A stretch of 64,000 bases of DNA from Asterias amurensis. Lineage: Eukaryota; Echinodermata; Asteroidea; Forcipulatida; Asteriidae. The position numbers were made by a program, and so were the translations under genes. Positions within the stretch are counted from its first letter, which is position 1, and every line of letters begins with the position of its first letter. The stretch is from positions 17,789,501-17,853,500 of the forward strand of contig NC_092650.1 in the NCBI RefSeq assembly GCF_032118995.1, given 5' to 3'. The notes beneath the pieces are model-generated. The model was not told the origin of the DNA, did not search any database, and worked only from the letters and a program-made list of their open reading frames with translations. Shown here in pieces: positions 57,501 to 64,000 of the stretch.

Positions 57501-60431
57501 AAATCAAATTAGCGGCTAACACTCCACTCAATTGTTATGCTAAGTAAACAACAGCTAAATATTAGTCACAAGCAATGTACATGGCATGAAATTTTTGCCA
57601 GTAACATGTGTAAAAGAAGCAAGCTATTTTCATGCTTAAGCAAATGTTTTTGCTTAAGCAGCTCTATGAAATTGGGCCCATGTCACATACAACTTGTGAC
57701 TTGTATCCTGCTCATTTCTGCTAAGTAGACAATTGTTAAAGTAATATTTGCTGCTTTAAAAGCAGTTCAATGAAATTGGGCCAAGGTAAATGATCCAGAA
57801 TAGCACTCCACTCTATAGACCGTATTGAATAACCCCTTTTTTGCTATGAAAGTCGCCATCTTGTAGGGCAAACGGTTTGCACGTCCAAACGCGCACATCA
57901 ATGAAGCATGCATCACACAGCATTCCTGGTTTGATTTCTATACAGCAAATGCACGTACACATACACACATGCACAGACGCCATTAAACGGTGCTGTCATA
58001 TTCAATACGGTCTATTGGTCAAAAAAGAAGAAGCTCAATAGCAAGATCTCAGACAACGTGTCGAATTCCAATCAGGGCCAAATTTCAAAAAACCTGTAAG
58101 CACAAAACTTGCTTAGTACAGACAAATTTTTGTTGTGCAAAAATAGGTTACCCCTGCTCCAGAATAGGGGTAAGCAGTATGTGGTAAAACATGTGAATCA
58201 TGCAACCGGAACCCTGCAGATTAGAGACTCATGTGTGAAAGTTAGGGACAAAACAAATCCAGAGGCCTCCCCAGAGCTGTATTCCATGGGGATAAAAGAT
58301 ACAATATCAATTTCAATTCACTTTTATTATCCGGGATGGGAAATTCATTTTGGTCTTTTATACAACTAATTTACAAAATTTACTTTAAATTACTATCTAC
58401 CATAAAACAAACTACACTACAGGCCACAAAGTCTATAAAAATATATAACATGAAAAGCTGAATTTAAAAAGATTGATTTTACCCAAAAAATATTTCAGAA
58501 AATCTAAAAAAGATACAGTGTGAAAAGTGCTTTAGAGTTAACTTACCCTTCATCTGATCAGCCTGACCCCTGACATGAACCACAGCACTTGTCTGCTTAG
58601 CAGGCTGCGGATTGATCTCCTGCGTCGAGTCCTTAACTGTTACAACGCACTCTGGATTCTGGGCGAAGTACCCAAAGCCTACATAACCGGGCACCATGCT
58701 GTCCTTAGACGCAAGATTCCCGATCTTACTGACGATCCCATCATTGTTTGAGAACACATTCTCAGAGACTGCGTAATGCTGGGGTTTACTCGCGATGACC
58801 GGCGCTTGAGATTGCTTCAACTGGATGTTGTTTGGCGGATTCCGTGTTGGGAACGGCTGAGACTGGTTGGGGACATTCTCGTAGATGGTCGCCCGCCCCT
58901 CTTCCGGGCGACGCACAAAGAACGACTTTGGAGTGCCCGAGGGCGAGTCGCCCGGGATCTGGATCATGGTCATGGTGCCGTCGAGGCAGTCCTTGATGCG
59001 GTAGGGGTAAGGGTGCTGCTTCAGATGGTACATGTCGATCTCCGTCTTGGCGATCGCGAGGTCGGCGGTTACGTTGGCAACGACGTCCGGGTCGGCAGAT
59101 TCTGAATCGGTAGGAAAGCTCAAACCATCCTCGACCACTTCTGAGTATCCCATAAGCTGCAATATGTGTCTGGCACCCTGTGAGTGATCAAAGGTAAATG
59201 GATACTGGTAAAACTCACATAAAGCAAGTGTCCGACTCCAATGCTAAACATACAGAGTGAAAATTTCAACAAAAATAAGGTGATGCTGCAAAAAGGGGGG
59301 GGGGGTCTGTATTTGAACCATTTATGTTATGTCAAGAAGTTTGAGAATTATTTGCCAACACCGATGTGTACAAAGTACTTTCCAGAGTTCTGCAAAAAAA
59401 ATCATTTAAGCATACAATGTATTACTCGCAGGGATGCCAGTGGCTCTTTCCTTCAGAGCCTGAAAAAGAATTTGAAGAAAAAGTGGTCACCGCCCCCCCC
59501 CCCCCCCCCCCGACCAAAAAACTATAAAAAACATAATAGCACTTTTTTAATAAAACATGAAGAAAAAGAAAATTCTGACCATCCCCGCCCCCCTCTTGCC
59601 AAAAAGGCAGGCATAGTCTGATTTTAGTCTTGAATTTTCCGTTTGTATAATATCACAAATTTCAAAACATAAAAAAAACGATCTTACCCTCTTATTTCTG
59701 CCTTTATAGTATTTTTTTTTTCAACCATGTTGATGGGTTCGTATTAATATGAGGATCGGTTGAATAAAAATTTTCTTTTGCAGTTATACTCGGTTGGAAT
59801 TCAAACCCACAGCTTTTGCCATTCAAACTGCCTCTACTTACCTACTGGGCAATCTCGGTGGTCTAGTTGTGAGACAATTGCTCTAGAATGGCAAAAGTTG
59901 TGGGTTCCAACCCCACCCCAATTATATGCCTGTGGGCTTTTCTTTTTCACAAGACTTTGGGAAAGTACTGAGCATACAGTGCTCTTTTTAATAAATGTTA
60001 AATTTGCATCAGGGAAAAATAAAAAAATAATATTTGCTTTTAGCCATACACCAATAGTGTGTAAAGCACACTATCACACTAAATTATTTCCAATCATACA
60101 TATATCAAATTAAATAAAGATAACAACATTTTTAAAATATGATTTAAAAAAAAAACGTTTTTAAATAAAATTGTGCAAAGAAAAACCATTCAGAACTTGC
60201 CTAAAAACTTAACTGCTAAACAACCAAACAGGCCAAAGTGATAAGTTTAAGAAAGGCAAAGTATTATCTTAAAGTCACACCTACCTTTATAATGTCCACC
60301 CTCGTCCGAAAGACACTATTCGCAAAGAAGATACACTTCCATAGCGTGGGGCGTTTGGGTCTCAGCAAGTTCCGTCCGTACTTCTCCAGCAGACCTAGAG
60401 CCGACACAAGAATCTTCAAACTTTCCTCTCC
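31164..60431 (-). CDS. RNF31: RNF31 / HOIP, linear-ubiquitin E3 ligase (N-terminal exon not found)
   Basis: Nineteen coding exons: 60431-60285, 59177-58547, 56365-55930, 55084-55009, 53088-51880, 51179-50996, 50143-50046, 47857-47576, 46615-46400, 45343-45143, 43428-43249, 41681-41583, 40415-40323, 39666-39552, 36531-36419, 35380-35267, 33470-33334, 32732-32564, 31229-31164. All junctions use GT/AG and the phases agree; total 4566 nt including TGA, about 1521 residues, longer than vertebrate HOIP (about 1070) because of long linkers. Domain order: PUB, two B-box-like zinc fingers, a RanBP2-type zinc finger, UBA, RING1, IBR, RING2, linear-ubiquitin chain determining domain. In other animals HOIP is the catalytic part of LUBAC, with HOIL-1L and SHARPIN, and joins ubiquitin through Met1 in NF-kB and cell-death signalling in the cytosol. 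The RING2 catalytic Cys is present. The residues before the PUB helices are missing, so the start codon lies upstream, perhaps beyond the window. Confidence 0.95.
31719..32086 (-). repeat. MITE family A in RNF31 intron 18
   Basis: TTAA-flanked, AGGCAGTGGACACTACTAG at the left, CCAATAGTGTTCACTGCCT at the right. Confidence 0.85.
32277..32400. repeat. Hairpin element in RNF31 intron 18
   Basis: GTGGAATACGGAAAAATATA... GCGCTTCTGCG on the left pairs with CGCAGAGGCGC... TATATTTTCTGTATTTCCAC on the right, and the outer TTGTCACACAAGCGCG / CACGCGTGTGATAACG also pair. The loop is about 15 bp. Confidence 0.75.
32564..32732 (-). CDS. RNF31: RNF31 exon 18 (end of the chain determining domain)
   Basis: Acceptor CTTGAG at 32733, completes a Glu codon, then [18 protein letters not shown] and [12 protein letters not shown], ending CTACAG before [14 protein letters not shown] is nearly identical to vertebrate HOIP. 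Confidence 0.88.
33334..33470 (-). CDS. RNF31: RNF31 exon 17 (chain determining domain)
   Basis: [17 protein letters not shown], then [19 protein letters not shown] and RSGLCE. Matches the HOIP region (VIEQKE..GL...CG.....GLC) with the zinc-binding Cys positions kept. Phase 0 in, phase 2 out. Confidence 0.9.
34106..34385. repeat. Shorter copy of the 28121-28522 MITE
   Basis: Same ends (GGTTTTCTCGGTCAAATTCG and GAAATTGACTGAGAAAACC) with TA on each side, but about 120 bp of the middle is deleted. In RNF31 intron 16. Confidence 0.82.
34388..34560 (+). repeat. Dispersed repeat beginning CTTACTTATATTGCGCTTTT
   Basis: Shares CTTATAT(A/T)GCGCTTTT, ACAAAGC, CAAACAAAAAG and AACAATGCAA in order with 42932-43055. 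It directly follows other repeats in both places, and may be the 3' end of a retroelement. Confidence 0.55.
34620..34845 (+). repeat. Tandem repeat, about 25-27 bp
   Basis: Roughly eight units containing GGGATTAAGATGTT and ACAATCTG. Copies vary in length and sequence. In RNF31 intron 16. Confidence 0.75.
35267..35380 (-). CDS. RNF31: RNF31 exon 16 (RING2 end / chain determining domain)
   Basis: [18 protein letters not shown] followed by [18 protein letters not shown]. The [12 protein letters not shown] block is the part of HOIP that positions the acceptor ubiquitin for Met1 linkage and is unchanged here. Phase 0 on both sides. Confidence 0.93.
35462..35605 (-). repeat. tRNA-derived SINE
   Basis: ATACACCGATGTGTGTTAGC, CTGTATACTCAGTACTTTCC and a degenerate T-arm (GTGGGTTTCGAAACC) in the order seen at 54372-54535. 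Confidence 0.7.
35688..36273. repeat. Family F repeat interrupted by a family D MITE
   Basis: Family F sequence runs 35688-35820 (CATAGAGCCACTTAAGC) and resumes at 36244 (TTAAGCAGCTCTACGAAATT). The D element at 35821-36247 sits between. Confidence 0.8.
35821..36247. repeat. Palindromic MITE family D, inserted at TTAA
   Basis: Left arm GGATTTGGGTACTTTTTC, AATGTCCACAGATTTACA; right arm inverse, ending in TTAA. The centre has GTCTCATGAGACC and a further inner hairpin. Confidence 0.82.
36419..36531 (-). CDS. RNF31: RNF31 exon 15 (RING2, catalytic cysteine)
   Basis: Completes Asp, then [18 protein letters not shown] and [19 protein letters not shown]. The Cys of GGCMHF (codon at 36487-36485) is the ubiquitin-accepting Cys of RING2 in RBR ligases; it and all zinc ligands are present. 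Phase 1 in, phase 0 out. Confidence 0.95.
36676..37036 (-). repeat. MITE family A in RNF31 intron 14
   Basis: TTAA-flanked, CGGCAGTAGACACTATTGC to CCAATAGTGTCCACTGTC. Confidence 0.85.
37765..38285. repeat. Foldback-like element with 16-bp tandem repeats
   Basis: The left arm (37765-37806) has about two and a half units of GGTCCCAAGTCAACTC. The right arm (38149-38283) has about nine units of the inverse, GAGTTGACTTGGGACC. The centre, about 340 bp, is AT-rich and unrelated. In RNF31 intron 14. Confidence 0.82.
38840..39035. repeat. Inverted repeat with ATCGCGCAA words
   Basis: TTAAGGCCAGTTTATGGTCG at the left and AACCGGCCTTAA at the right. GATGGAA, GACACAGTTTAT and ATCGCGC words occur in inverse order in the second half. 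Confidence 0.6.
39126..39340 (-). repeat. Truncated MITE family A
   Basis: Left third missing; ends CCAATAGTGTCCAGTGTC and TTAA. Confidence 0.75.
39552..39666 (-). CDS. RNF31: RNF31 exon 14 (IBR to RING2 linker)
   Basis: [18 protein letters not shown], then [19 protein letters not shown]. Closely parallels HOIP (W...H....C.DF..WK..NDP..Q.QGLA..L.ENGI). Phase 0 in, phase 1 out. Confidence 0.94.
40323..40415 (-). CDS. RNF31: RNF31 exon 13 (IBR zinc ligands)
   Basis: [18 protein letters not shown], then [13 protein letters not shown]. Supplies the second half of the IBR Cys pattern. 31 codons, phase 0 on both sides. Confidence 0.93.
40755..41003. repeat. Family F repeat, full copy
   Basis: ATTTCATAGAGCTGCTTAAG at the left and TTAAGCAGCTCTTTGAAATT at the right. 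In RNF31 intron 12. Confidence 0.75.
41015..41396. repeat. MITE family E
   Basis: AGGAACATTACAGAATTGG at the left and CAAATTCTGTAACGTTCCTT then TTAA at the right. A single fragment of the left end also occurs at 35403. Probably another TTAA element. Confidence 0.6.
41583..41681 (-). CDS. RNF31: RNF31 exon 12 (RING1-IBR linker, first IBR cysteine pair)
   Basis: [18 protein letters not shown], then [15 protein letters not shown]. With exon 13 it makes WCSHCGNGF, matching the WC..C..GF of HOIP. Phase 0 on both sides. Confidence 0.9.
42418..42535 (-). repeat. Degenerate tRNA-SINE fragment
   Basis: ATCAGTACTTTCCTGAG, GGCACGTT and a weak T-arm remnant in the order of the other copies; it ends at the microsatellite. 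Confidence 0.5.
42542..42932 (+). repeat. Hexanucleotide microsatellite (AATGAT)n
   Basis: About 58 uninterrupted AATGAT units, then several AGTAAT units, in RNF31 intron 11. The long frame of alternating Met-Ile across it is a by-product of the repeat. Confidence 0.97.
43249..43428 (-). CDS. RNF31: RNF31 exon 11 (rest of RING1)
   Basis: [18 protein letters not shown], then [19 protein letters not shown] and a helix ending DYFGFLDML. All RING1 ligands after the first CxxC are here. Acceptor CCCAACAG at 43429; phase 0 on both sides. Confidence 0.94.
43541..43985. repeat. Duplicate of the exon 11 acceptor region, split by a SINE
   Basis: 43541-43576 matches 43381-43416 (inside exon 11) and 43891-43980 matches 43415-43505 (rest of the exon start and its upstream intron). 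Together they are a tandem copy, about 160 bp away, of the 5' part of exon 11 with its acceptor. The SINE lies in the middle of this copy. The duplicate acceptor (AG at 43906-43905) is followed by only 14 bases of exon sequence before the SINE. Confidence 0.8.
43577..43890 (+). repeat. SINE with a tRNA-Leu/Ser-like head
   Basis: Box A TGGCCGAGCGG (43579-43589) and box B GGTTCGAATCC (43636-43646), with a long variable arm as in class II tRNAs, then a body of about 200 bp and an A/T-rich tail at 43868-43890. Inserted in the duplicated exon 11 segment. Confidence 0.8.
44340..44735. repeat. Inverted-repeat element with TCACAAAGA ends
   Basis: GAATTTCACAAAGAGTTGAG at the left, TCTTTGTGAAATTGACCC at the right. 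Inside is a second inverted pair around ATATCACGAT / ATCGCGATTA words, suggesting one element inside another. Confidence 0.55.
44738..45096 (+). repeat. MITE family B, 46 bp past the RNF31 exon 10 donor
   Basis: TTAA-AGCCATTATAGACTTTCGG to CCGAAAGGGTCCAATGGC-TCAA. The right TTAA has one change. Confidence 0.85.
45143..45343 (-). CDS. RNF31: RNF31 exon 10 (pre-RING helix, start of RING1)
   Basis: [18 protein letters not shown], then a helical stretch and [24 protein letters not shown] is nearly the HOIP sequence. I chose the donor AAG/GTCAGG at 45142 because it gives 14 residues between the first CxxC and the next Cys, as in HOIP; a second donor 9 bases on would give 17. Confidence 0.9.
45473..45858 (+). 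repeat. MITE family A in RNF31 intron 9
   Basis: TTAA at both ends, AGACACTGGACACTATTGG to CCAATAGTGTCCACTGCC. Confidence 0.87.
46400..46615 (-). CDS. RNF31: RNF31 exon 9 (UBA domain)
   Basis: [18 protein letters not shown], then [17 protein letters not shown] and an acidic segment. The LGF...V...L....G....AL.RL pattern is a UBA; in HOIP this domain binds the UBL of HOIL-1L. 72 codons, phase 0 on both sides. Confidence 0.9.
47144..47534. repeat. Palindromic MITE family C in RNF31 intron 8
   Basis: TTAA-flanked, AGGAACACGTTGCCTTGG to its inverse; centred at about 47335-47350 (GGGTCAAAAATTTGACTCCC). Its right end lies 41 bp from the exon 8 splice donor. Confidence 0.88.
47576..47857 (-). CDS. 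RNF31: RNF31 exon 8 (helical region before UBA)
   Basis: [36 protein letters not shown] and [17 protein letters not shown], ending [12 protein letters not shown]. Matches HOIP (C.EE.F.AL...., WL.SE.......VA, EAVEECV..RRRK). 94 codons, phase 0. Confidence 0.92.
48180..48335. repeat. Half of a family D MITE
   Basis: GTCCACAGATTTACATTAAA, GAAAGCTTCCCTTAAATG and TTTTCGTCTCAGGAGA in family D order; the second half is absent. Confidence 0.65.
48685..48910. repeat. Inverted repeat with GGCTCTGCTTAC ends
   Basis: GGCCCAATTTCATGGCTCTG at the left and CAGAGCCATGAAGTTGGGCC at the right. Inside are GGAAGCAGGGAATTC and its near inverse. Related sequence at about 25640-25800. Confidence 0.75.
49636..50100. 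repeat. 193-bp tandem repeat carrying the 3' part of exon 7 and SINE sequence
   Basis: The splice-donor segment GCACGCTTACCTGTAGTAG occurs at three places spaced 193 bp apart (CTTACC at 49655, 49848 and 50041). The third is the real exon 7 donor. The first two are followed by the last 50 or so bases of exon 7 and then by a tRNA-SINE T-arm segment (GGTGGGATTCAAACCC). Confidence 0.88.
50046..50143 (-). CDS. RNF31: RNF31 exon 7
   Basis: [18 protein letters not shown], then [15 protein letters not shown], ending CTACAG before GTAAGC. Phase 1 in, phase 0 out. A charged helix matching the region just before the helical domain of HOIP. Its 3' half is duplicated twice downstream. Confidence 0.85.
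50283..50445. repeat. Inverted repeat with TTTCACAAAGAGTTAGGACT ends
   Basis: GATTTCACAAAGAGTTAGGA at the left and inverse AAGAGTTTTGTGAAATC at the right, with CTCGTCCTAA palindromes between. Confidence 0.75.
50996..51179 (-). CDS. RNF31: RNF31 exon 6 (charged linker)
   Basis: [18 protein letters not shown], then [17 protein letters not shown] and a basic Pro-rich end. Phase 0 in, phase 1 out. Little similarity to HOIP beyond its charged character; accepted because the phases and sites fit on both sides. Confidence 0.78.
51880..53088 (-). CDS. RNF31: RNF31 exon 5 (coiled coil, Pro/Ser linker, RanBP2-type zinc finger)
   Basis: 403 codons. A predicted helical stretch ([35 protein letters not shown]) is followed by a long Pro/Ser/Thr linker with PPVPQKP and SPRPQ motifs. 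Then comes one RanBP2-type finger, [18 protein letters not shown] and RCKTQMP (Cys pattern C-x2-C-x10-C-x2-C with Trp and Asn kept). The Thr-Phe pair that contacts ubiquitin in many such fingers is Gly-Glu here. Vertebrate HOIP has two such fingers; I find one. Confidence 0.92.
53201..53574 (+). repeat. MITE family B in RNF31 intron 4
   Basis: TTAA-AGCCTTTGGACACTTTTGG to CCGAAAGTGTCCAATGGC. The right TTAA is altered. It lies 113 bp upstream of the exon 5 acceptor in gene orientation. Confidence 0.82.
54372..54535 (-). repeat. tRNA-derived SINE, best copy
   Basis: On the minus strand: box A TAGTCTAGTTGG (54523-54512), B box GGGTTCGAATCCC (54480-54468), then a body AGGACTCGGGAAAGTACTGA, ACAGTGCTAACACACATCGG. 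A second, 3'-truncated copy follows at 54630-54755. Confidence 0.82.
55009..55084 (-). CDS. RNF31: RNF31 exon 4 (short basic linker)
   Basis: [18 protein letters not shown], then VKKSNKSD, donor GAT/GTAAGT. Phase 2 in, phase 0 out. Basic and Pro-rich; supported by its phases and clean sites rather than by similarity. Confidence 0.75.
55637..55855. repeat. MITE inserted in a decayed family A copy
   Basis: Ends CCCATAAAATATGCTAATTAC and the inverse-like GCAATTTACATATTTCATGG. CCAACCCTGTTGGTTGGCAAAA pairs with TTTTTGCCAACC inside. The flanks (TCTTTGACAGTGG and ACCAAAGGTGTCTAGTGC) are family A-like. Confidence 0.55.
55930..56365 (-). CDS. RNF31: RNF31 exon 3 (two B-box-like zinc fingers)
   Basis: First finger: [18 protein letters not shown], then [17 protein letters not shown]. 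Second finger: [18 protein letters not shown], then [18 protein letters not shown]. Both keep the C-x2-C, C-x2-C and H-x-HP-x-R/Q pattern of the single B-box-like finger in vertebrate HOIP. A Ser/Pro-rich tail follows. Phase 1 in, phase 2 out. Without splicing the frame would extend through intron to 55902. Confidence 0.93.
57433..57681. repeat. Family F repeat, full copy
   Basis: GGGCCCAATTTCATAGAGCT at the left and AGCTCTATGAAATTGGGCCC at the right, a perfect 20-bp inverted end. Partial copies flank it at 57338-57425 and 57690-57783. In RNF31 intron 2. Confidence 0.85.
57815..58015. repeat. MITE with 17-bp inverted ends, TA target
   Basis: ATAGACCGTATTGAATA at the left and TATTCAATACGGTCTAT at the right; about 200 bp. 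In RNF31 intron 2. Confidence 0.82.
58547..59177 (-). CDS. RNF31: RNF31 exon 2 (end of PUB domain and linker)
   Basis: [18 protein letters not shown], then [13 protein letters not shown], an acidic helix ([17 protein letters not shown]) and a long polar linker. GYSE...DGLSFP matches the end of the HOIP PUB domain. Acceptor ACTCACAG at 59178, donor GG/GTAAGT at 58547; phase 0 in, phase 1 out. Confidence 0.94.
59782..60080. repeat. Two tRNA-SINE copies head to head
   Basis: A reverse copy (GGAATTCAAACCCACAG, about 59790-59850) meets a forward copy (GTGGTCTAGTTGTGAGAC... GTGGGTTCCAACCCCAC, then AGTACTGAGCATACAGTGCT) at about 59855, forming an inverted pair in RNF31 intron 1. Confidence 0.7.
60285..60431 (-). 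CDS. RNF31: RNF31 exon 1 of those seen (PUB domain core)
   Basis: [18 protein letters not shown], then [18 protein letters not shown] and [21 protein letters not shown] and the following W..-F.N.VFR stretch are the PUB pocket that in HOIP binds OTULIN and other PIM-motif proteins. Acceptor TCGTACAG at 60432, so at least one earlier exon exists. Donor AAAG/GTAGGT. Confidence 0.93.
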
Positions 60432-62582
60432 CTGTACGAGGAAGTAGAGACAGAAAAAAATGTAGCCGTGACGCTAAGAAGAGGGAAGTAATCAACTCCA
60501 ACTTCTAATCAGAAGGAACTGGAGTACTGTCGGCTTGCACACCCGAGCCAAACCGCAGACTGTCATAGTTCCTTCCTGAAGCCCCCCGAAAAGTCTCTCT
60601 CCGTCAAGAACATATATAATAGGGGTGGGATAAGGGGTTCCCCAGCAGGGGAAGGTACCCCATGATGACAGTAAAGTAACAACAAAAAACAGATGAAATG
60701 AACGAGCTATGAATCATAAACTCTAACTGCACATGTGTCAGGTATCGAAAAGAAAAAATGTTGATTTGACTATGTGCCAAGAAGTAACCGGAAGAGTGGG
60801 ATTGCCGAGTGCGTTGAGCGTGGGTGACACCGCCGCCGACGATAGGACCCTCAGATTAACGACAAAGCCTTTTTTATTGTCGATACATTAAATGAAGAAA
60901 AAAAGTCACAAACTCCTCTGCCCACTCACTTCTCACTTACTCCAAACTAAAGGAAACTTTGCTGAACTTTCTCTGGAATCTGAAACAAAGAACTGTTCAC
61001 AAATTTTGCAATCCAACTACAACCTGAGCTTCCATTTAATGCATTTTTATATACCACAGCTCAGAAACGACTGCGTCAGAAACGACGGTGTTCACGTCAG
61101 TAAATAATTGTTTTAGTCTTGCTGACCTGGGTAAGGGAAACAAAAATTTGAATGAAATCTTAAAGATTCTTCCCGAGAAGCGTAACATTCGACGTCATTG
61201 GTACTTTATCTTTGTGTCCCAGTTTTTATGTCAAAGAAAACCACAAAGTAGCACAATGGCAACAGCGCTAACTATTAGCCACGGGAGGAAATTTAATAAT
61301 TGGATGATGTACTTCAGAGGTACTGCACAGTGTACGACCCTGGAAAAAATGGAGGGGTGGAGGGGGGGGGGTGGTCAAGTGACCTGGGCTACCAAGGTTT
61401 AATCCAGCACTTGATACGTGTGCCAATAATTCCTCAGGCTGGCTGCTTGTATTGTACACAGCACAACAGCAACGACTAATTGAACTATAAATAGGGTAAA
61501 GTTTTAATAGTTAAGTGAAGGCATTATTGGATTTGCCAACTTCAGCGGGCAGGTAAAAAATTATGGGCATCGGTGGCAATTATATGAACTTTTTGGCACT
61601 TTGCCTGGTTACCAATTCCTGCTTAGCAAGATTTGTCTGTGCTTTGCAATTTAGTTTGCCTTACCAGCTTTATGAAAATGGGCAATTAATACCTTGTTGA
61701 ATTTAGCCATTATTTCATAATTAGCAGGAACAAAAATGGTTTGAACAGAACAGCTGACACCTGGGTTTTTTTAAAACATCTACGACTGTAAAGGACAAAC
61801 TGTACTTCAACACATGATGGCATGGAAATCTAGCACTAGCCAGAGCTGTAGTCACCAATTTGGGCAAGATCTTTGCAGAGATGTGATAGACTGTTGAAAA
61901 AAAAAACATGTGAGCACAAAGCGTGAAAGTTTGCGAGCGTGAAAGCTTGCAAATTGCATTAACCTGCTTACATTAATTTATCTATACATGGTTTAACAGC
62001 CTTCTCTGCATTATGGAGCGATATAAATATATATGGTTTTGTCTTTATGTTAAAAATAAACATGGAATTTTTTTTTACATGTTTTAAAAACGGAGAAATC
62101 GCATCTTTGTAAAGAACCTTAGCTTGTGTGCATTTCTAACAGTATTAAACATGACATTAAGCATTATGAAGCATTTTTCACTGGCATAGCTTGCCCAGAC
62201 CCTTGTGCTTACCCTACAAATTATGGAGAATGGAAACCAAAAGTGCTAACCAAAATAGGGTTACCATCCAAAATAATATGTCACAAGAACCATTACGTGA
62301 CTGGTTTTGCTGCTACATTTGTAATTTTTGCTCAGCAGTTTTGTATACAGCTTAAGCAGCTCTGTAAAAATAAGACACTTATTTCCAATTCCACAACTTG
62401 TTGCTTAACCCACTCACTACAAAAGAAATGTAATTATTCACCATCTAACCTTTTCATTAATTAAAACTGCAGACTTTCAAAGTTTTCTCTGATTGACATA
62501 AGAATCACGGAGCCTCTCAAACGGAAATCCACTTTGTGACAAACACATTCCCCTTCTTAAAAAAAAACCCCAACCCAACACT
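60432..62582. other. Upstream region of RNF31, no exon identified
   Basis: I looked on the minus strand for an exon carrying the short N-terminal region before the PUB helices and found none I could support. A TATATATAATAG-like AT block lies at about 60613-60620. Family F remnants lie at about 61600-61690 and 62270-62370. Confidence 0.4.
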
Positions 62583-62955
62583 TTAAAGCCATTATACACT
62601 TTCGGTAAACAGTATTGTCCAAGTCCCACACTTCGTGTATCACAACTTATATATAAAATAACAATCCTGTGGAAATTTAGGCTCAATCGGACATCGGAGT
62701 CGGGAGAAAATAACGGGAAAACCCACTCCTGTTTTCGCGCGTTTCGCCATGTCATGACATGTGTTTATAACAAATCCGTAATTCTCGTTAACGAGAATCT
62801 ATATTGTTTATCGTTTTCTCAAAAAGTAAAGCATTTCATGGACTAATATTTCAAGAGAAGTCTTTCACCATTACCTTCTGTAAACCCTGTAAATTATTTG
62901 TAAATCTGTGAACTTTTTTTTTTTTTTCTGTACCGAAAGGGTCCAATGGCTTTAA
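62583..62955 (-). repeat. MITE family B, reverse copy
   Basis: TTAA-flanked, AGCCATTATACACTTTCGGT at the left, ACCGAAAGGGTCCAATGGCT at the right. Confidence 0.87.
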
Positions 62956-63049
62956 AATGGCCAAGTTCCATTTTGGAATCTGCAGTGTTAGCGTTAGTCA
63001 TTCAGACAGATGTACATGTTTGTTTCTTTTCCACATACTGCATTTCCAG

Positions 63050-63148
63050 GAGATTCAGTTGGATGTCCGGAACTCTAACTTTTCATTTTGCACAGACGGC
63101 CCTGGATCGTTTCTTAAGTAGCCGACTTCCGACTCGTGTCACTAGCAG
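63050..63148 (+). CDS. Possible internal exon of unknown gene
   Basis: Flanked by a good acceptor (pyrimidine-rich, CATTTCCAG at 63049) and donor (AGCAG/GTGAGG). 99 bp with one open frame: RFSWMSGTLTFHFAQT, then ALDRFLSSRLPTRVTSR. A second acceptor (TTTTGCACAG) lies inside. No family recognised and no partner exon found, so this may be chance. Confidence 0.25.
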
Positions 63149-64000
63149 GTGAGGGCATGTTGAGAGATCTTCTTGTTGGATCATATTAGGCCTAAAAAAA
63201 ATACACATGTTCAGCGTCTCCGTCTGCTTCCTTTTTAGAGGCCACCTCCTTTTTTTTCTTTTCTTGAAAAAATAAAATAAAAAGGATTCTTTTTTCTCGA
63301 TCTCAGATGAAAAGACACTTTATCTTCAAAAATGTGTTGGCAGCCATTAAAAAGAAAAGAAAAAATGCCCTCCTCGTTTCTTTTTTTCAAAAAGGCAGGA
63401 AGCTAAACATGTTTTGTATTTTATTTGGCCTTAGATGTAATGATTATGATCAGGAATTGAGGTTGCTCGGTGCGACCTTTCGCAAACCTTGAAAACATAG
63501 TTCCCTGATCCCCCAAGTCATCGATTACTGCTCGTTTCTAAAAGGGAAGCATCTGGTTAGGGAGACTGATTAAACTGTATTCTCGCAGGGTACCTGACCA
63601 ATAATGAAACACATTTATATGCACTAAGGGGGGTACAATTACGTAACACGGCTGGGTCCCGACTTCTGGAATATTTAGTAGGCTTGAAAACATTTTTGTG
63701 TAATATCTTAAATTCGAGGGTCTACTAGGGATTGTTGAAAAATACATGTAGTCTAATGTGTTGGGGATTTATGGTTGTGTGCCATAGCTGAGCGGTCTAG
63801 AGCTTCAAAATATAGGATTTGAACTGCCTCTAGGTACTGAGCAATCTTGGTGGTCCTAGTTGGTAAGACATCTGCTGCCTAACTTCGGATGAGTTCAATA
63901 CATCCTACATATTTTGCCAATAGGGGACAATTCTGTGCAATTATTGAGTCTAACTTTGTATTTTTGTTTGATTTAATAAGGTGCCAGAAAAGAACTAATT
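63149..64000. other. Right end of window, nothing firm
   Basis: A decayed tRNA-like segment (GCTGAGCGGTCTAGAGC and GTGGTCCTAGTTGGTAAGAC) lies at about 63788-63872. No gene seen. Confidence 0.4.

Noticed and set aside
60540..60860. N-terminal exon of RNF31 just upstream of the PUB exon
   Set aside because: The minus strand has short open pieces but none gives a HOIP-like N-terminus with start, donor and matching phase.

Overview
The window is animal nuclear DNA. Genes are split by introns with GT/AG splice sites, introns are long, and most of the non-coding sequence is short dispersed repeats: palindromic MITE-like elements, tRNA-derived SINEs, minisatellites and microsatellites. The protein families (SLC16-type transporter, rhodopsin-class receptor, RNF31/HOIP ubiquitin ligase) and the repeat style fit a marine invertebrate deuterostome, most likely an echinoderm and perhaps a sea star. 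The class-level guess rests on general resemblance, not on a search.

Three genes are well supported. (1) An SLC16-like monocarboxylate-type transporter on the + strand, 3253-6945, with four coding exons whose phases agree. (2) An intronless rhodopsin-class G-protein-coupled receptor on the - strand, 17542-16304, 412 residues. (3) The gene that fills the right half: an RNF31/HOIP orthologue on the - strand, traced as 19 coding exons from 60431 down to a stop at 31164. It encodes a PUB domain, two B-box-like zinc fingers, one RanBP2-type zinc finger, UBA, RING1-IBR-RING2 and the linear-ubiquitin chain determining domain. All exon phases join without a break (4566 nt, about 1521 residues). The N-terminal exon or exons before the PUB domain were not found. 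Two further possible exons lie near the window ends (300-473 on -, 63050-63148 on +) and are weak.

Layout: 1-3250 is intergenic with hairpin repeats and a diverged tandem repeat just before the transporter. 3253-6945 is the transporter. 6946-16300 is a repeat-dense intergenic region holding an 852-bp foldback element with 42-bp tandem repeats in its arms. 16304-17542 is the receptor. 17543-31160 is intergenic and again full of repeats, ending in a 41-bp minisatellite against the RNF31 stop codon. 31164-60431 is RNF31, its introns loaded with the same repeat families. 60432-64000 is its upstream region.

The genes are not obviously linked in function. The most unusual content is structural: several MITE families that share a TTAA target and sit end to end on a single TTAA; the foldback element, whose repeat unit carries a 20-nt strictly alternating purine-pyrimidine tract; two partial exon duplications inside RNF31 tied to SINE sequence; and a hammerhead-ribozyme-like core at 28836.
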